Source of the DNA: Blasia pusilla
Lineage: Eukaryota; Marchantiophyta; Marchantiopsida; Blasiales
Length of the DNA stretch: 64,000 nucleotides
Assembly (NCBI GenBank): GCA_050084515.1
Contig: CM114272.1
Location: 51,212,001-51,276,000 of the forward strand
Reading direction: 5' to 3'
The position numbers and the translations under genes are program-made. Below are positions 37,991 to 48,390 of this stretch, piece after piece (the first letter of the stretch is position 1; each line of letters begins with the position of its first letter). The notes beneath the pieces are model-generated. The model ran no database searches and was not told the DNA's origin. It saw only the letters and a list, made by a program, of their open reading frames with translations.

Positions 37991-38079
37991 GCATAGGATA
38001 GGAGATCTTTTTGGGTATATATGTGTGTGCTATCTGGAGTTGGGGGGACCCAAGTGCCAACTAGGGGGGCGGTTGTGGG

Positions 38080-38211
38080 GTCCTAGTGTATATGCGTGAG
38101 TATGTTTCATTTATATGTGGATCTACCCGTATGTTGGGGAAGATTGGTGTTATGTGGTGTGTAGATGTGACCAACGATGTGGATTATGTAGCGATGTGTA
38201 TGCCCACGACA
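38080..38211 (+). mobile_element. LTR tail fragment (family B)
   Basis: gtcctagtgtatatgcgtga through gatgtgtatgcccacgaca is nearly identical to the last 130 bp of LTR copy 3 (38712-38840). It is fused directly to the element's internal region and separated by two bases (ac) from the head of copy 3. Confidence 0.8.
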
Positions 38212-38213
38212 AC

Positions 38214-38840
38214 TGTCACATCTTATTTCGACGTAGGTAGAGTTCTATCGTGTTGACGGTATAGTGAGTCAACGGGCTGTTTGGGTGTAACTTCGTCCTG
38301 AGATGTCGGATGAGGTTGGCGACATGTTTGTTGTGTCGGGAACATTATTTATGGAAATTTTCCTATTTTGGTTTTAGTCCGTTAGGTGATCCGTTGACCG
38401 AGTCAATGGTCACTCGGTAACCTGTGCACGCAGGTTACTGTTGGTAGGGCTATTTTTGGGGGAAGAGCCTTTTGGCTCTTCCAAGGGTATAAGAGTGAGA
38501 GAGATGGCTTTCTCAAGCCATCTTTCTCATGTTGAGCATTAGGAGCGCATCTCTTGCATAGACGTGTGTGGATGTGTAGGAGTTAGGGTACTAGCGTCCG
38601 CATTCCCTCATAGTAGAGGGTGGATGTGGTTGGATATGCCGATGTAGATTCATGAGTGGAGTTTTAGGTCGGGTGAGCCGTTTTTGCTACTCTTGATTTT
38701 GTTGGGGGATCCTAGTGTATATGCGTGAGTATGTTTCATTTATGTGTGGATCTACCGGTATGTTGGGGAAGATCGGTGTCATGTGGTGTGTAGATGTGAC
38801 CAGCGATGTGGCTTGTGTAGCGATATGTATGCGCACGACA
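38214..38840 (+). mobile_element. LTR copy 3 of family B, 627 bp
   Basis: Complete TGTCACATCTTATTTCGACG to GTATGCGCACGACA ends. It carries gtaacctg/caggttac (38417-38438), ggaagagcc/ggctcttcc (38461-38482), a TATA-like gggtataag (38485-38493) and agatggctt/aagccatct (38502-38523). Relative to copies 1 and 2 it jumps at ctcttgatttt (about 38700) straight to the tail segment. Either copies 1 and 2 have lost the tail or copy 3 has an internal deletion. Confidence 0.8.
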
Positions 38841-39242
38841 TATTCCATGAACGAAATGTCTAAGTAGGAGTTAATATCTCATCAAACGCCTTACTTGAAA
38901 AATGCAAAAATTTAGAATGGTTCTTGTAAGATTCTTCCTAAAAGAGGAAGGAAAAAATTCTATGTTTGAATGAAGTTTTCCTTTGTGGGAATGTTCAATT
39001 TAAGGCACGACTTGGCCTAATGTTGCAACCTCAATTTTATATAACTCCAAAATTGGATTGTCATAGAGTCAATCTTGTGATGTAAACAATATGATAAGTG
39101 CATACTAACCAAGGCTCGTACATCACAAGAGCATGCCAAAATTAGTGCTATTTAAGACTCTAAATACACGGATGTTTTTTTTGTATGGAGCCATACTCTT
39201 TCTGAACCTAGGATATGGAAGCATATCCTTCTTTAGATTTGA
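38841..39242. other. AT-rich stretch, nothing recognised
   Basis: No coding motif, repeats or terminal structures were seen. Confidence 0.45.
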
Positions 39243-39436
39243 TTAGTAAGGACTCGTAAGGGACCATGCGCTGCACGGATCCATTATTAATAATTCACGT
39301 TTCAATGTAACTTTCCTTACCAATCTTTCTATGACCACCATTAAGGTGACCAAAAGTATTTTCGAGAAAAATCAAATGACACGTGTTAGATAGAGAAGTA
39401 GCTAAATTTTTTTGCATCCTCCAATTATTATATAGT
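39243..39436 (-). mobile_element. Possible short Helitron-like element
   Basis: The minus strand from 39436 reads actatataataattggagg with acacgtgtcattt further in. Near the other end it has ccgtgcagcgcatgg (hairpin-capable) and a CTAA at about 39246-39243. The layout resembles short plant Helitrons, but the TC start is eroded and the hairpin lies about 17 bases from CTAA, farther than usual. Confidence 0.3.
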
Positions 39437-39819
39437 TTTTCTAAAATACATGGTTAGAGACATTTTCTTGTATTTGTATATTTATTAATACATACCCTCC
39501 CACCTTCTTAAGGGCCATCTTAAGAAGGTTGCCCTTACAACCTTGCCAGGTATGTGACTATGATATCCACAATTCCATGTTGGTGAGATAATTTTATTTA
39601 AATTATTATCGACTAATGCATGTTTGACTAGAAAATAAATTAGTGGACATTTGACTTTCACAACCATTTCATATTTTAGCACTAGGAGAGATTTTAAGAA
39701 GGAAGAGAGGGGGGGAGGGGGGATTTTTTTTCTACAATGAAGAGAAAGGGGATTGGAGTAGGGTCAAGAGGGAGGGATTTAATTTAATTTTTTCCAAGTA
39801 AGGCTACGACTTGAAGGAA

Positions 39820-40560
39820 TCTTTTTTGCTTCTTCCTTCCCACCTTTTCTATTTGAAGAGTCTTCATCTACACATCTTTTTTACTTCTTCCTTCCCATCT
39901 TATTATTGGATAATACCCTTTCATTTAGCAAACACCTCTCCTTTTGACATTCGACACTTTCAACCTGTAAGATAGTTCATTTTTTGAACTAATAGGATCG
40001 TTTGAAATTAATTTAAAATTACACTCTTTAAAAATTTAAGAAAAAACTTTGAAAATTAATTATGAGAGGTAATGTAAATTTTCATTAATTTTTTAAATTA
40101 TGAGAGAACTTAGACATTAGTTGTCTAGCAGGTTAAGGGAGGGAGTCAAACATACTTTTCCAAGGAAGGTGACCGTTTAGGAATGGTTTTTTAAATAAAA
40201 GGTTATTAATGAAGGGGGGAGGGAGAGATGGAGAAGAGAATTTAAATTGAAGAGAGGTGCACAAAGGACGGGAGGGGATTGGAGTTTTTTCAATACAAGT
40301 TTATATTCTTATGAAAAAATGTATATATAATAATAAGATAAAGTAATAAATTTTCCATCTTAAAAAAAATTATACATAGAGAATTGAAAGTGACATTAGG
40401 TGAGGACCATTGGAATTTTATTGTTTCGAAATGAACATGTGTAGATGAAGATTCTTCAAATAGAAAAGGTGGGAAGGAAGAAGTAAAAAGGATGTGTAGA
40501 TGAAGATTCTTCAAATAGAAAAGGTGGGAAGGAAGAAGTGAAAAGGAGAACGTCATTAAT
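39820..40560. repeat. Large inverted repeat with a 55-bp tandem unit in the right arm
   Basis: 39820-39900 reads cttcttccttcccacctttt, ctatttgaagag, cttcatctacacatc. 40437-40546 is its reverse complement, present there as two tandem 55-bp units (40437 and 40492) with gtagatgaagattcttcaaa and aggtgggaaggaagaagt. The arms enclose about 540 bp of AT-rich DNA. Flanking purine-rich runs (gagggggggaggggg near 39706) accompany it. No coding capacity. Confidence 0.8.
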
Positions 40561-40619
40561 ACCACGAGGAAAAGTAGACTTGTGAATGTCACAAAGAAGG
40601 AGGCTCAAGTTTTGTAAAG

Positions 40620-40647
40620 TCGTGCATTGCACTTGCTTACCGACTAG
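40620..40647 (+). mobile_element. Helitron 3' terminus
   Basis: gtgcattgcac (a short palindrome, 40622-40632) is followed after 11 bases by CTAG at 40644-40647, then T. Hairpin, 10-12 bases, CTRR, with insertion before T, is the diagnostic 3' end of Helitrons. The matching 5' end of a plus-strand element to the left was not located; the inverted repeat at 39820-40560 may lie inside it. Confidence 0.6.
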
Positions 40648-40659
40648 TATATACTATTA

Positions 40660-43097
40660 ACTAGGATGGATTCTTGACTGAGTTGTAAAAAATTTATGCA
40701 CCTGACTCATACGTCATGAACACAATTTATGGAGAAGTAGTTTAGTTGAAGCGAAGAGCGTGATGATGCATGCAGAGTTCTCCCTCCATGGGGCTTTGCA
40801 ACGATATGATTGCAGCGTACGTATGAAGTGGCGAGGAAACTAGCTTTCTTGGTTTTCAGGGGACATGAATTAAATGAGTCCGGGTACTCATGCGGCGATA
40901 CAAGTCAGAAAGAGTCCAGTAAGCATGTGGATTTGCAATTTCCCGGAGGAGAAATGTGATCCTAAAAGTGGAAGAATAATAAACTTCATTAAAAACCCAT
41001 CAGAGATTCTAAGGATGGGGCATAGAGAGAAAAAAACCCCAGGCCAAAAGCGGCCCTGAAATGAAAGAAGAGGCCTTCCCCTATGGACCAAATTCACCAA
41101 CAGCAGAGAAAATATCCTTGAGAAAGCAAGACTTAGGGAAAATAAGGAAGAGATGCTTACATGCTCCGAGTCGACTTGGGGAGAGGGGATCTCTGGGTAA
41201 TTTGATATTTTGACTTCAGCGCAACGCTCTTCCCACGGCGGTGTCGGAGGAAGCAGTCACAGGCTCACAGCGACGATGCTCTTGGAGTGCCTGAGTAGAT
41301 TGTCAACAGCTGCGGCGGAAGGCTAGCAGCGGCTGTGGATTCAATTGCAGGAGAGCCTGGTGAGGACTAGGGCACGCAACAAAGTTGCGACTGCGTAAAC
41401 GGACAGCGCTACGGACTTCGTTGAATTTATTGCTGTGGGTGAGATCATCATGGAGAATTTGAGACATGGATGGCCTGGGCCCCCAACTTCCAAGAGGGGC
41501 TTGTTGTTGTTCTCTACCGGAGAGAAGGAGAAAAAGAGAGTCCCCCTCCTTTCCTTTTCAGCGCATTTGCGATCATGTGATCTTTTCGACTATCTTTGCT
41601 CCAAAGTGTGGGAGCTGACAAGCGCAGGCGCCTGCGAAGGAGTTCGTCGTGGTGGCCATAAATGAGCACAGAAGTTTCTCTGCCGTCTTCCAACCAGCGC
41701 GGTTCCTTGGACGGACTGCGACGCGCTGTAATGGCCGGGGGACTGGCAGGACTCGGACGCGCTGGAATTTGAATGTTTTTGTCGCAGTGTTTGCCTGCGC
41801 GCATCGGAGAGGAGCAACGAGGATTGGGATGGGAGCAACAGAACTCGAGGCTTTGACTCCACGTTTCTTTGGAGGACGACTTGCCGGCGTGTCCAGAAGA
41901 GAGAAGGATTCGCGCGGGCTCGGGCACAAGCACACGATGGCCGAGGCGATGTGTGCCGAGAATTGATTGTAGTGTGCGGCAGAACGATGGATGGAGGCTC
42001 ACGACGGTGCGTCTTGATGTCGGGGTCACGAGGTTTTCGTTTCCAGGCGAGGCACAAGTCGAGGGCATGGATGACAGGAATTGCAGCGGTGAAGTAATTA
42101 CACGAAGGATGAGTTCGGAATTCCTGCGGATGAGAGCAGATCAAGATCCGTGCATGTGGCGAATGCTGATGGCCAGTCAATGAAACATGGACGAATTACT
42201 GGAGGGCATCCAGGCTCGGGCAGAGACATATGACTCTAGTAGACGAAAGCAGATGCAGCCATTCTTTTTTGGATCAGTGACCGAGGCTGTGCACGGGTGG
42301 AGGTCAAGCCGCCATCCTCAGGTTTCATCTGCTGGATAGATTCGATGCGTCGCTTCACCTGTTCCCAGAAGCTGGGGCTGTGTCCGCCATGAGTAGCTTC
42401 AGGCGAGTACCTGCATTTCGGAATTTGGTTACATGCAGGATATTCTGGACGATGTAGATCACACAAGCATGTAAGGAGCGTCTCGACTTTCGTGGTCGCC
42501 ATGTGTATTCTCCAGTCTGCAATCACAAGCGTTGGGGTGAGCACAAGCCCCTTGTTTATTATCTCGCGTGAGGCTTCTCATTTGAGGAGGTGTGCTACAT
42601 CATACAGCGGAGGCCCTCAGTCATGCTTGCAGGAACAATTACGTTTTGCTGAAGTGGAGAAACACTCGGGTGATGTGGAGAAACATCTCTACTGTTCATA
42701 CTGGTATTTTTCATTTAGAAGATGAAGTGAGACGCACATTTGCCGAGAAAGTCCAATTAGTTGTTAGGGTAATAGAGACCTCTTAACTTGTCTACTCTTG
42801 GACTCGAGATCTCTCATTTTTGAGCTACTAGGCATCGCAGTCATCGCTGTGCGTGTAACCGACTTTGTTTACATTTAAGCATCTAATTCTAAGCTTGAAG
42901 AGCGAAGACCTACCTCCAATGTCTACACTAAGATTAGCTAAACGGTGTCAAAATTTAAAACCAGGAAAGAATTGAAGACAATGTGTCTTCTCAAACTACC
43001 AGATGGTGTTTTTAGAGTCCGCTCCTCGTGTTTCACCCACCAAGTGAAGGAAGATTGTACCCTTGCAGAGAAAATTCACACAAAATCTTGCTTAGCG
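40660..43097. other. GC-rich flank of kdsB, no assigned gene
   Basis: Overlapping open frames occur on both strands between 41430 and 42200 (longest minus 42180-41590, 196 codons). They have low-complexity composition and no motif, so I do not call them genes. 42840-43097 probably includes the 3' untranslated region of kdsB. Confidence 0.4.
42236..42544 (-). CDS. Unrecognised frame, possible exon
   Basis: A 102-codon minus frame contains a stretch that looks protein-like rather than random (RYSPEATHGGHSPSFWEQV then KRRIESIQQ). An acceptor-like tgcag lies just before its tactcgcctgaagc, so the true exon may start there. I do not recognise the family and cannot link it to other exons. It lies downstream of kdsB on the same strand, 550 bp beyond its stop, and could be a terminal exon of a separate gene. 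Confidence 0.2.
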   Translation of the reverse strand: MLTPTLVIADWRIHMATTKVETLLTCLCDLHRPEYPACNQIPKCRYSPEATHGGHSPSFWEQVKRRIESIQQMKPEDGGLTSTRAQPRSLIQKRMAASAFVY

Positions 43098-46000
43098 CTA
43101 AGTCAAGTGTCTTGCCCTCATCAAAGCCTCAATACTCTGGACGTCACTGGGAGTGTCCACCCCATGTGCATCATGGTCGACCTTGATAATCTGCGACCAA
43201 TAGTAAAATTACCACCGTATGAGTTCTCCCTGTCCAGTCTTCATTGACTAGTTTAAGCCATCACGTCGCTCTGCATGACAGCAGAAACCTTCTTCGTCTA
43301 TGCGATGAAGTTGTGAAGGTGTTTATTGAGGATTATGCAAGAACACACCAACAAAAGAACAGAAGGTTTCTGCTAAAGGACAATCTCCAGTTATGGCACC
43401 TTCATTTTGTAGCCATTTTCCAGGACTTTCAATTGTTCCAAGTCTTCTTCCAGCTGGAGTGGGGTGGCGGACATACGAGGATATATTGCCAAGAATTTGG
43501 CATCGTAGCACTGCATTGCCATCGAATATTTTGAATGATATGGTTTTCGTAACTAATCCTTCGAAAGTCAGCTATCTAGCTGAAACGAGAACAAACATCC
43601 CCCTACCGTCCACACTCATTTTGCCGTCCTGGGCAGGAAGAGATTAGCTTTGACCTGAGCAAATTTCATTCGTGGAGACAAATATGATTTCGTTTGAACT
43701 ACTTAACAACTGGAAGGAAATTACGGTACTACTTATTGATAACTTACTAGTGAAGACCTGATCAAGCACAACTCGAATGAAAATTTGGGGCTGGTAAAAG
43801 TCTGACAGCTATACTAAGGGACACTGCAAGACTCACAATGTCGTTGGGTGACAGTACATACCTGAATACCAAGATGTAACAAATATGGGAAATCAGGATT
43901 CGCAATAGTTTTCCTGCAACCAAAGGAGAGTACAGCCTCAGTCAAGACTCACGACTGGACTGTTCAAGTCGTAACAACACCAATGGTCGGCGACGTAGTT
44001 GAAGATTAACATTACGACAGAACCAATAACAGGAGGGACTCGGAACATTAATACAACACCTAGAGAGACTTTGCATTGCAAAAAGCCATGACACATTGCT
44101 GCTTCCCTAGATCAATCATTGAACTCCTTGTGAGGGAAAGAACAAAATTGGTTGTGGGCTTAGCCGTGTAAAGAGTAAACTTGTACAAAAGCTAGAGGAG
44201 TTGACCGCAGTGGAAGACAAGTTGTGAAGACAATGAAGACCCATCTAGGACCCTGTCCATTTGTGAGGCAAGGTTTTCTTATTCAATTGATTGCGTCATG
44301 ACTTCGTAGGGGGCGGTTGAAAGTCTATGAGATGCAAGCATCAGCAACTTGGCAGACACTGTCAATGCCCTCAAAGCAAGGTTGAATGAAAGAAGAAGGT
44401 AAAGCAAACGCACTTGTTGTAGGGAAGCATGCCTCTAGAGAAGTAAATGGCATAACCATTTTGGTCCACAACACACTTGACTCTGTTTGGATCACCGGCG
44501 TGTTCTGGCTTGAGTGCTGTTACAGCGGTGCTGAATTTCGCATCTGGAGAATTCTGTTATACATCATAAGCAAGTGAATTGTGATTTTCGTGCGATTTTT
44601 GTGGCTTCAGTCAAGCAAGGGAAAGTCAGGAAGAGATCACATCGCTGAGCAGCAGCACTTCGGAGTTCTCAAAGGGATGCTCTAACCTCACCGGGAGGAG
44701 TACAACTGAGGCAGAAATACTTGAGATACTAACACCTTCTACTTGGTCTCAAATCTCTCTACAAATAGTCTCTTCCTAGATCCTACAGGTTTCCCATTCC
44801 AAGATTGTGCAGTTAAAATTCGATAATGCTACCGAGCGTGTCAATTGTCCGGTAGGTCCTTGTGGGAAAAACAAGTTACCCGCAGGGCCTGGACGACACC
44901 ATTGATAATCTCGGGGTCAATCAGCGGCTCATCACCTTGTATGTTGACAACTATGTCATACTTCTTCTTGAGCTTCTGTAAGGCCTCGTAACATCTTTCC
45001 GTTCCTACAACGGCCACGAAAATCACTTCAACAGCAATCTTACCCTAATCTATTTCTCAGTGGATCCTACCGGCTTCCGATGAATGCTATAGAATTTGGT
45101 ATTTCCATACCAAGAGGGGAAAACCATCAAGAAATCAGAACGGGGTTCGAACATCTATAAACACAAAAAGTAAAACAAACCAGCAAGGGGATTGGATACC
45201 CAAAAAAACAGGAGGTGTAAGAAATCCATCAAGAAATCAGGAAGGGGATTTGAACATCGATAAACAGAAAGGAGATGGGCCAGCCTAGCAGGAAAGAAAC
45301 ACGGGGCTTCAAGCAGTCGAGAACCAACATGACCACAAACGGCAACGGAAGAAAGAGCTCTCTGAGATGTAAAATCGCGTTTAACTCATGCTGATAGCGG
45401 GCACAGGGAAATGAATTCGAAAGTTGCCAGAAACGAACTCACCATTTGCGCAGTTTTCAGAGGTCATAACCACCTCCGCCCCAAACGTTTTGCAAACCGC
45501 AGCAATCCTATTATCATCCGTTGCCACCACTGAAAGTGAACAAGCAAAATTGAATGAATCTCAGAAAATTGCCTTCCCCTTGCTTCTCCGATCCATATGA
45601 AGGCAGGGTGAGAGGGTATACAGATATGAGAGACTGCGAGTTCAATTGTCAAAATACTAATCGAAATTGGATTCCTACTCAGTGCCAGAGCTTTGATCTA
45701 TTTCTAATGAATCAAGGACAGCGACGTAAGTAGAGGGTTTCCGAAGCAGCCACACTTCCTGAGTGTTTCTTGAGACTGCAGCAAAAAGAGAGGACTCTTA
45801 GTGGCAAGTGCAGGCTGGGAAAGAACATCCCTAACGGCATGACGATCCCAGCTACTTACCGACATCATCTAAGGCGTTTGCAAGCTTCGCTTGTTCCCAA
45901 GTTCTCTGCACACATACGGTGTCTTATCAGCAGAATGCAATCAGAGAAGGCAAATAATCCCACAATCGTTGAGACTAACCTAGCTGGTATAAGGAAGAAC

Positions 46001-46938
46001 ATGGAAAGTGTAATAGCAATTGGGAAGAAAGGGAAGGGACATGAAATTAACCAAAAAGAAAGCCATAGGCACCGCACGTGAACAACAATTTAAAGGCATT
46101 ATCTCGCCCGTGAAAGGACATGCGCTATGAAATCGTTCGTTGACCTGAAGTGATCTACATACCCAATGATCCTGAACCTGCGAACCCCCGATGATTGAGA
46201 CACTAATTCAAATATAACTGTGGAAACATTGGAATTGAGATTTGGCCACAAACTCCGGAAAAAACTAGAGCACTAGGAGCGTACGACTCATACGTTCAAT
46301 CTGCCAAGATCGAGGAAGAGGAGTAGAGATGCAGATCGTCGATGGAGGTCAATCCAGGGAAGTATGAATGACCTTTACATCACTCAAGCAGTGACAATGA
46401 TGGTAAGGAACTAAAATTCATAAAGTTGCAAGTCATAGGATGATGCAGAAATTGAGAGGATAAAGGAGGGTGTTGCATCAGAAGGGGATCGCTTGGGGCA
46501 TATTTATGTAAGAATCTCTACCAGCCTTCTGAATCTCAATTCTACGACCCAAATTTTCATACCAGCATCGTGTTCAAATCCATCTCACCAATGTACCGGA
46601 TCACAATAAATTGTGATGTACATTCCGTGCAATACTGGTTGCCACCAACTCATCACTTCCACTCTAATTCAAATGTGCGATCAGAGTTTGTTATCGCGAT
46701 GGACTACCTGAATCATGGGTTTTCCGAGGATCAAAGCCAGCGGTTTGCCCTCGAACCGCGAAGACGCGTACCGAGCCGGAATTATCCCCACCGCTCTACG
46801 CCGCACTGTACCTAAAGAAGCCAGCGCCGGTAAGCGTGTTATGAAAATTCCAGCTGCGAACGCTGCACTCGCCACCGCCACCGTCGGAAGCCATTCCCCC
46901 ATCACTCCTTCTCCCAAATTGAGATTAAGCTTCCTCAT
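43098..46938 (-). CDS. kdsB: 3-deoxy-manno-octulosonate cytidylyltransferase (CMP-KDO synthetase)
   Basis: Makes CMP-KDO from CTP and KDO, the activated sugar needed for rhamnogalacturonan II in plant cell walls. Eight exons join in phase with GT/AG introns: 46938-46708, 45905-45860, 45529-45443, 45004-44880, 44553-44414, 43913-43862, 43510-43400 and 43190-43098. The protein is about 294 aa, close to the usual 290 of plant KdsB. The N-terminus has a hydrophobic anchor ([17 protein letters not shown], residues 20-36), as in plant enzymes that sit on membranes of mitochondria. Family motifs in order: [23 protein letters not shown] joined to [42 protein letters not shown] and [55 protein letters not shown]. 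No stop or frameshift, so it appears intact. Confidence 0.95.
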
Positions 46939-46957
46939 CTCTCGACCTCTCTCTGTT

Positions 46958-46989
<32 letters not shown>

Positions 46990-47040
46990 CCCGCGAAACT
47001 AGAACAGAAAACGGCGCGGATTTCTCTGCAATGTGAGATC
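46939..47040 (-). promoter_or_regulatory. kdsB 5' leader with a GA/CT tract
   Basis: Directly upstream of the start codon the plus strand carries (CT)n at about 46963-46989, i.e. (GA)n in the kdsB transcript sense. GA/CT tracts are common in plant 5' untranslated regions. No TATA box is evident within the next 200 bp. Confidence 0.45.
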
Positions 47041-48300
47041 CATTTCAGCGAATGAATCTTGCCGCCGTACCCTAGGGGACTTGCACCCCGACATTTTCTC
47101 CCATTGAAATGAGAATTCCGAGACCTCGCAAGCTTAATCTGTCGAAACCCCCGAGAACTCCATCGGTAGAAATTGGAAAAACAGAGTCCCTGTTTTGCAG
47201 CCGCAGAGCAGCGAGCGAATGCAAGTGAAGTTATACTATTCTAGTCCAGTTTATTATTAACCGGAAGTTGTAGGGTGGCACCCTTCACAACCTTAAGTAG
47301 AGGCCGTGGATGCCATGGGATAGTTACCTTACCACAGTCCCTGATGTGGTTCCGTTACGACAGCCGACGTGGTTAGTAGTACCTGTGCTTCATTCATGAT
47401 GTGTGGCTTTCTATGGCGTGCTTGCGTGGTGGAGGTGATCCAGCGTTTCAGATGTGTAGACATTACAGATATGCGTGGCGATGGAGGCACGATTGTTCCG
47501 GCAGCAGGTTCTTCTCAGCAGGTGACATGTCCGTGACTCTTCTTGCAAGAAAAATCTTCACTATTTAGTATATCGAGTTCACGTGCCTAGTCCTTCAAAA
47601 GCGTTTGGAGAGAATGAGTAACCCGGTCGCTTGAAGCACTGGGCGGGTCGCGTCGGGCCGCCGATGACGCCGTGGCCAGTTCCCCCCGCACATGAACCTG
47701 CCCAGGAAGAGTTCAAGAGGTACTAGGAGGAAGTGTGCGACGGACCACCAAGCTCGGAGCACGAAGGAGGTCGAACGGACTCAAAGCGGAATAAATTATT
47801 CTCTGGTGGGAGCCATGATTCGGGAGGGAACTGTACGCATTAAAGTTATTCTTGTCGTAGCCTTGCGACCATTAGAGAGAGACAGAGAGAGAAAGAGAGA
47901 GTGATTGATTGATGGATTGATTGATTTTGTGGTTGGTGAGCCTGATCGCATCGGGCGTGCAGGAGGAATTGCAGTGCTGGTCTGTGAGATTTAGTAGTGT
48001 TCTGTCAATTGGAAGTGACCTAGATCTAGACAAATTTTTTTCCTTCAAGGTCTCGAAGGTTCGTTAGTGCGCAAAGTGTATTTGCGATCACGACCTCGCA
48101 CACGACGTGTAGGGCTTCATCCCCGGCCTTTCTGTGCGCGGTTTTTGAATATTGGGTGAATTAGGGCCGCAGAGATGTCACTTCTCTTGCTTGCGTGCAG
48201 CATATTGCATGTACACATGCAAAGCTCGATTCCTCAATAACGAAATTCGACAGAGCAATTTCAAGATTAGGGAGACCACGTTCTCATGTGGGCATCAACC
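47041..48300. other. Intergenic sequence upstream of kdsB
   Basis: No recognisable gene. It includes a gattgattgatt run near 47901-47926 and the LINE-tail-like motif listed separately. Confidence 0.4.
47830..47904 (-). mobile_element. LINE-tail-like motif beside a GA tract
   Basis: 47830-47872 (actgtacgcattaaag through tgtcgtagccttgcgaccat) matches 50965-51006 in the 3' part of the LINE, including an identical 20-base core. An imperfect GA tract follows at 47873-47901. It is probably a fragment or relative of the same retroelement family's 3' region. Confidence 0.5.
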
Positions 48301-48310
48301 CATCGCCCAC

Positions 48311-48390
48311 GGTCTCTAGGGAAACCTAGCAGGGTAGCCCACGAACCTGATCTTGAGCTGTAAAGCTCAAGAAACACAGGTTCGACTCAG
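48311..48390 (+). ncRNA. Possible structured or tRNA-derived element
   Basis: Two perfect stem-loops lie 22 bases apart: CTAGG-GAAA-CCTAG (48316-48329, GNRA-type tetraloop) and CTTGAGCT-GTAA-AGCTCAAG (48352-48371). They are followed by ggttcgactc (48379-48388), which resembles the RNA polymerase III B box. agggtagccca (48331-48341) could be a weak A box. No acceptor stem or proper T-arm pairing was found, so it is not an intact tRNA. A tRNA-derived SINE head, a decayed tRNA or chance are all possible. Confidence 0.3.

Noticed and set aside
41590-42180. Long minus-strand open frame (196 codons) with two overlapping companions
   Set aside because: Composition is Ser/Arg/Pro-rich low complexity, several frames are open at once on both strands (as expected in GC-rich DNA), and no motif or splice structure supports it.
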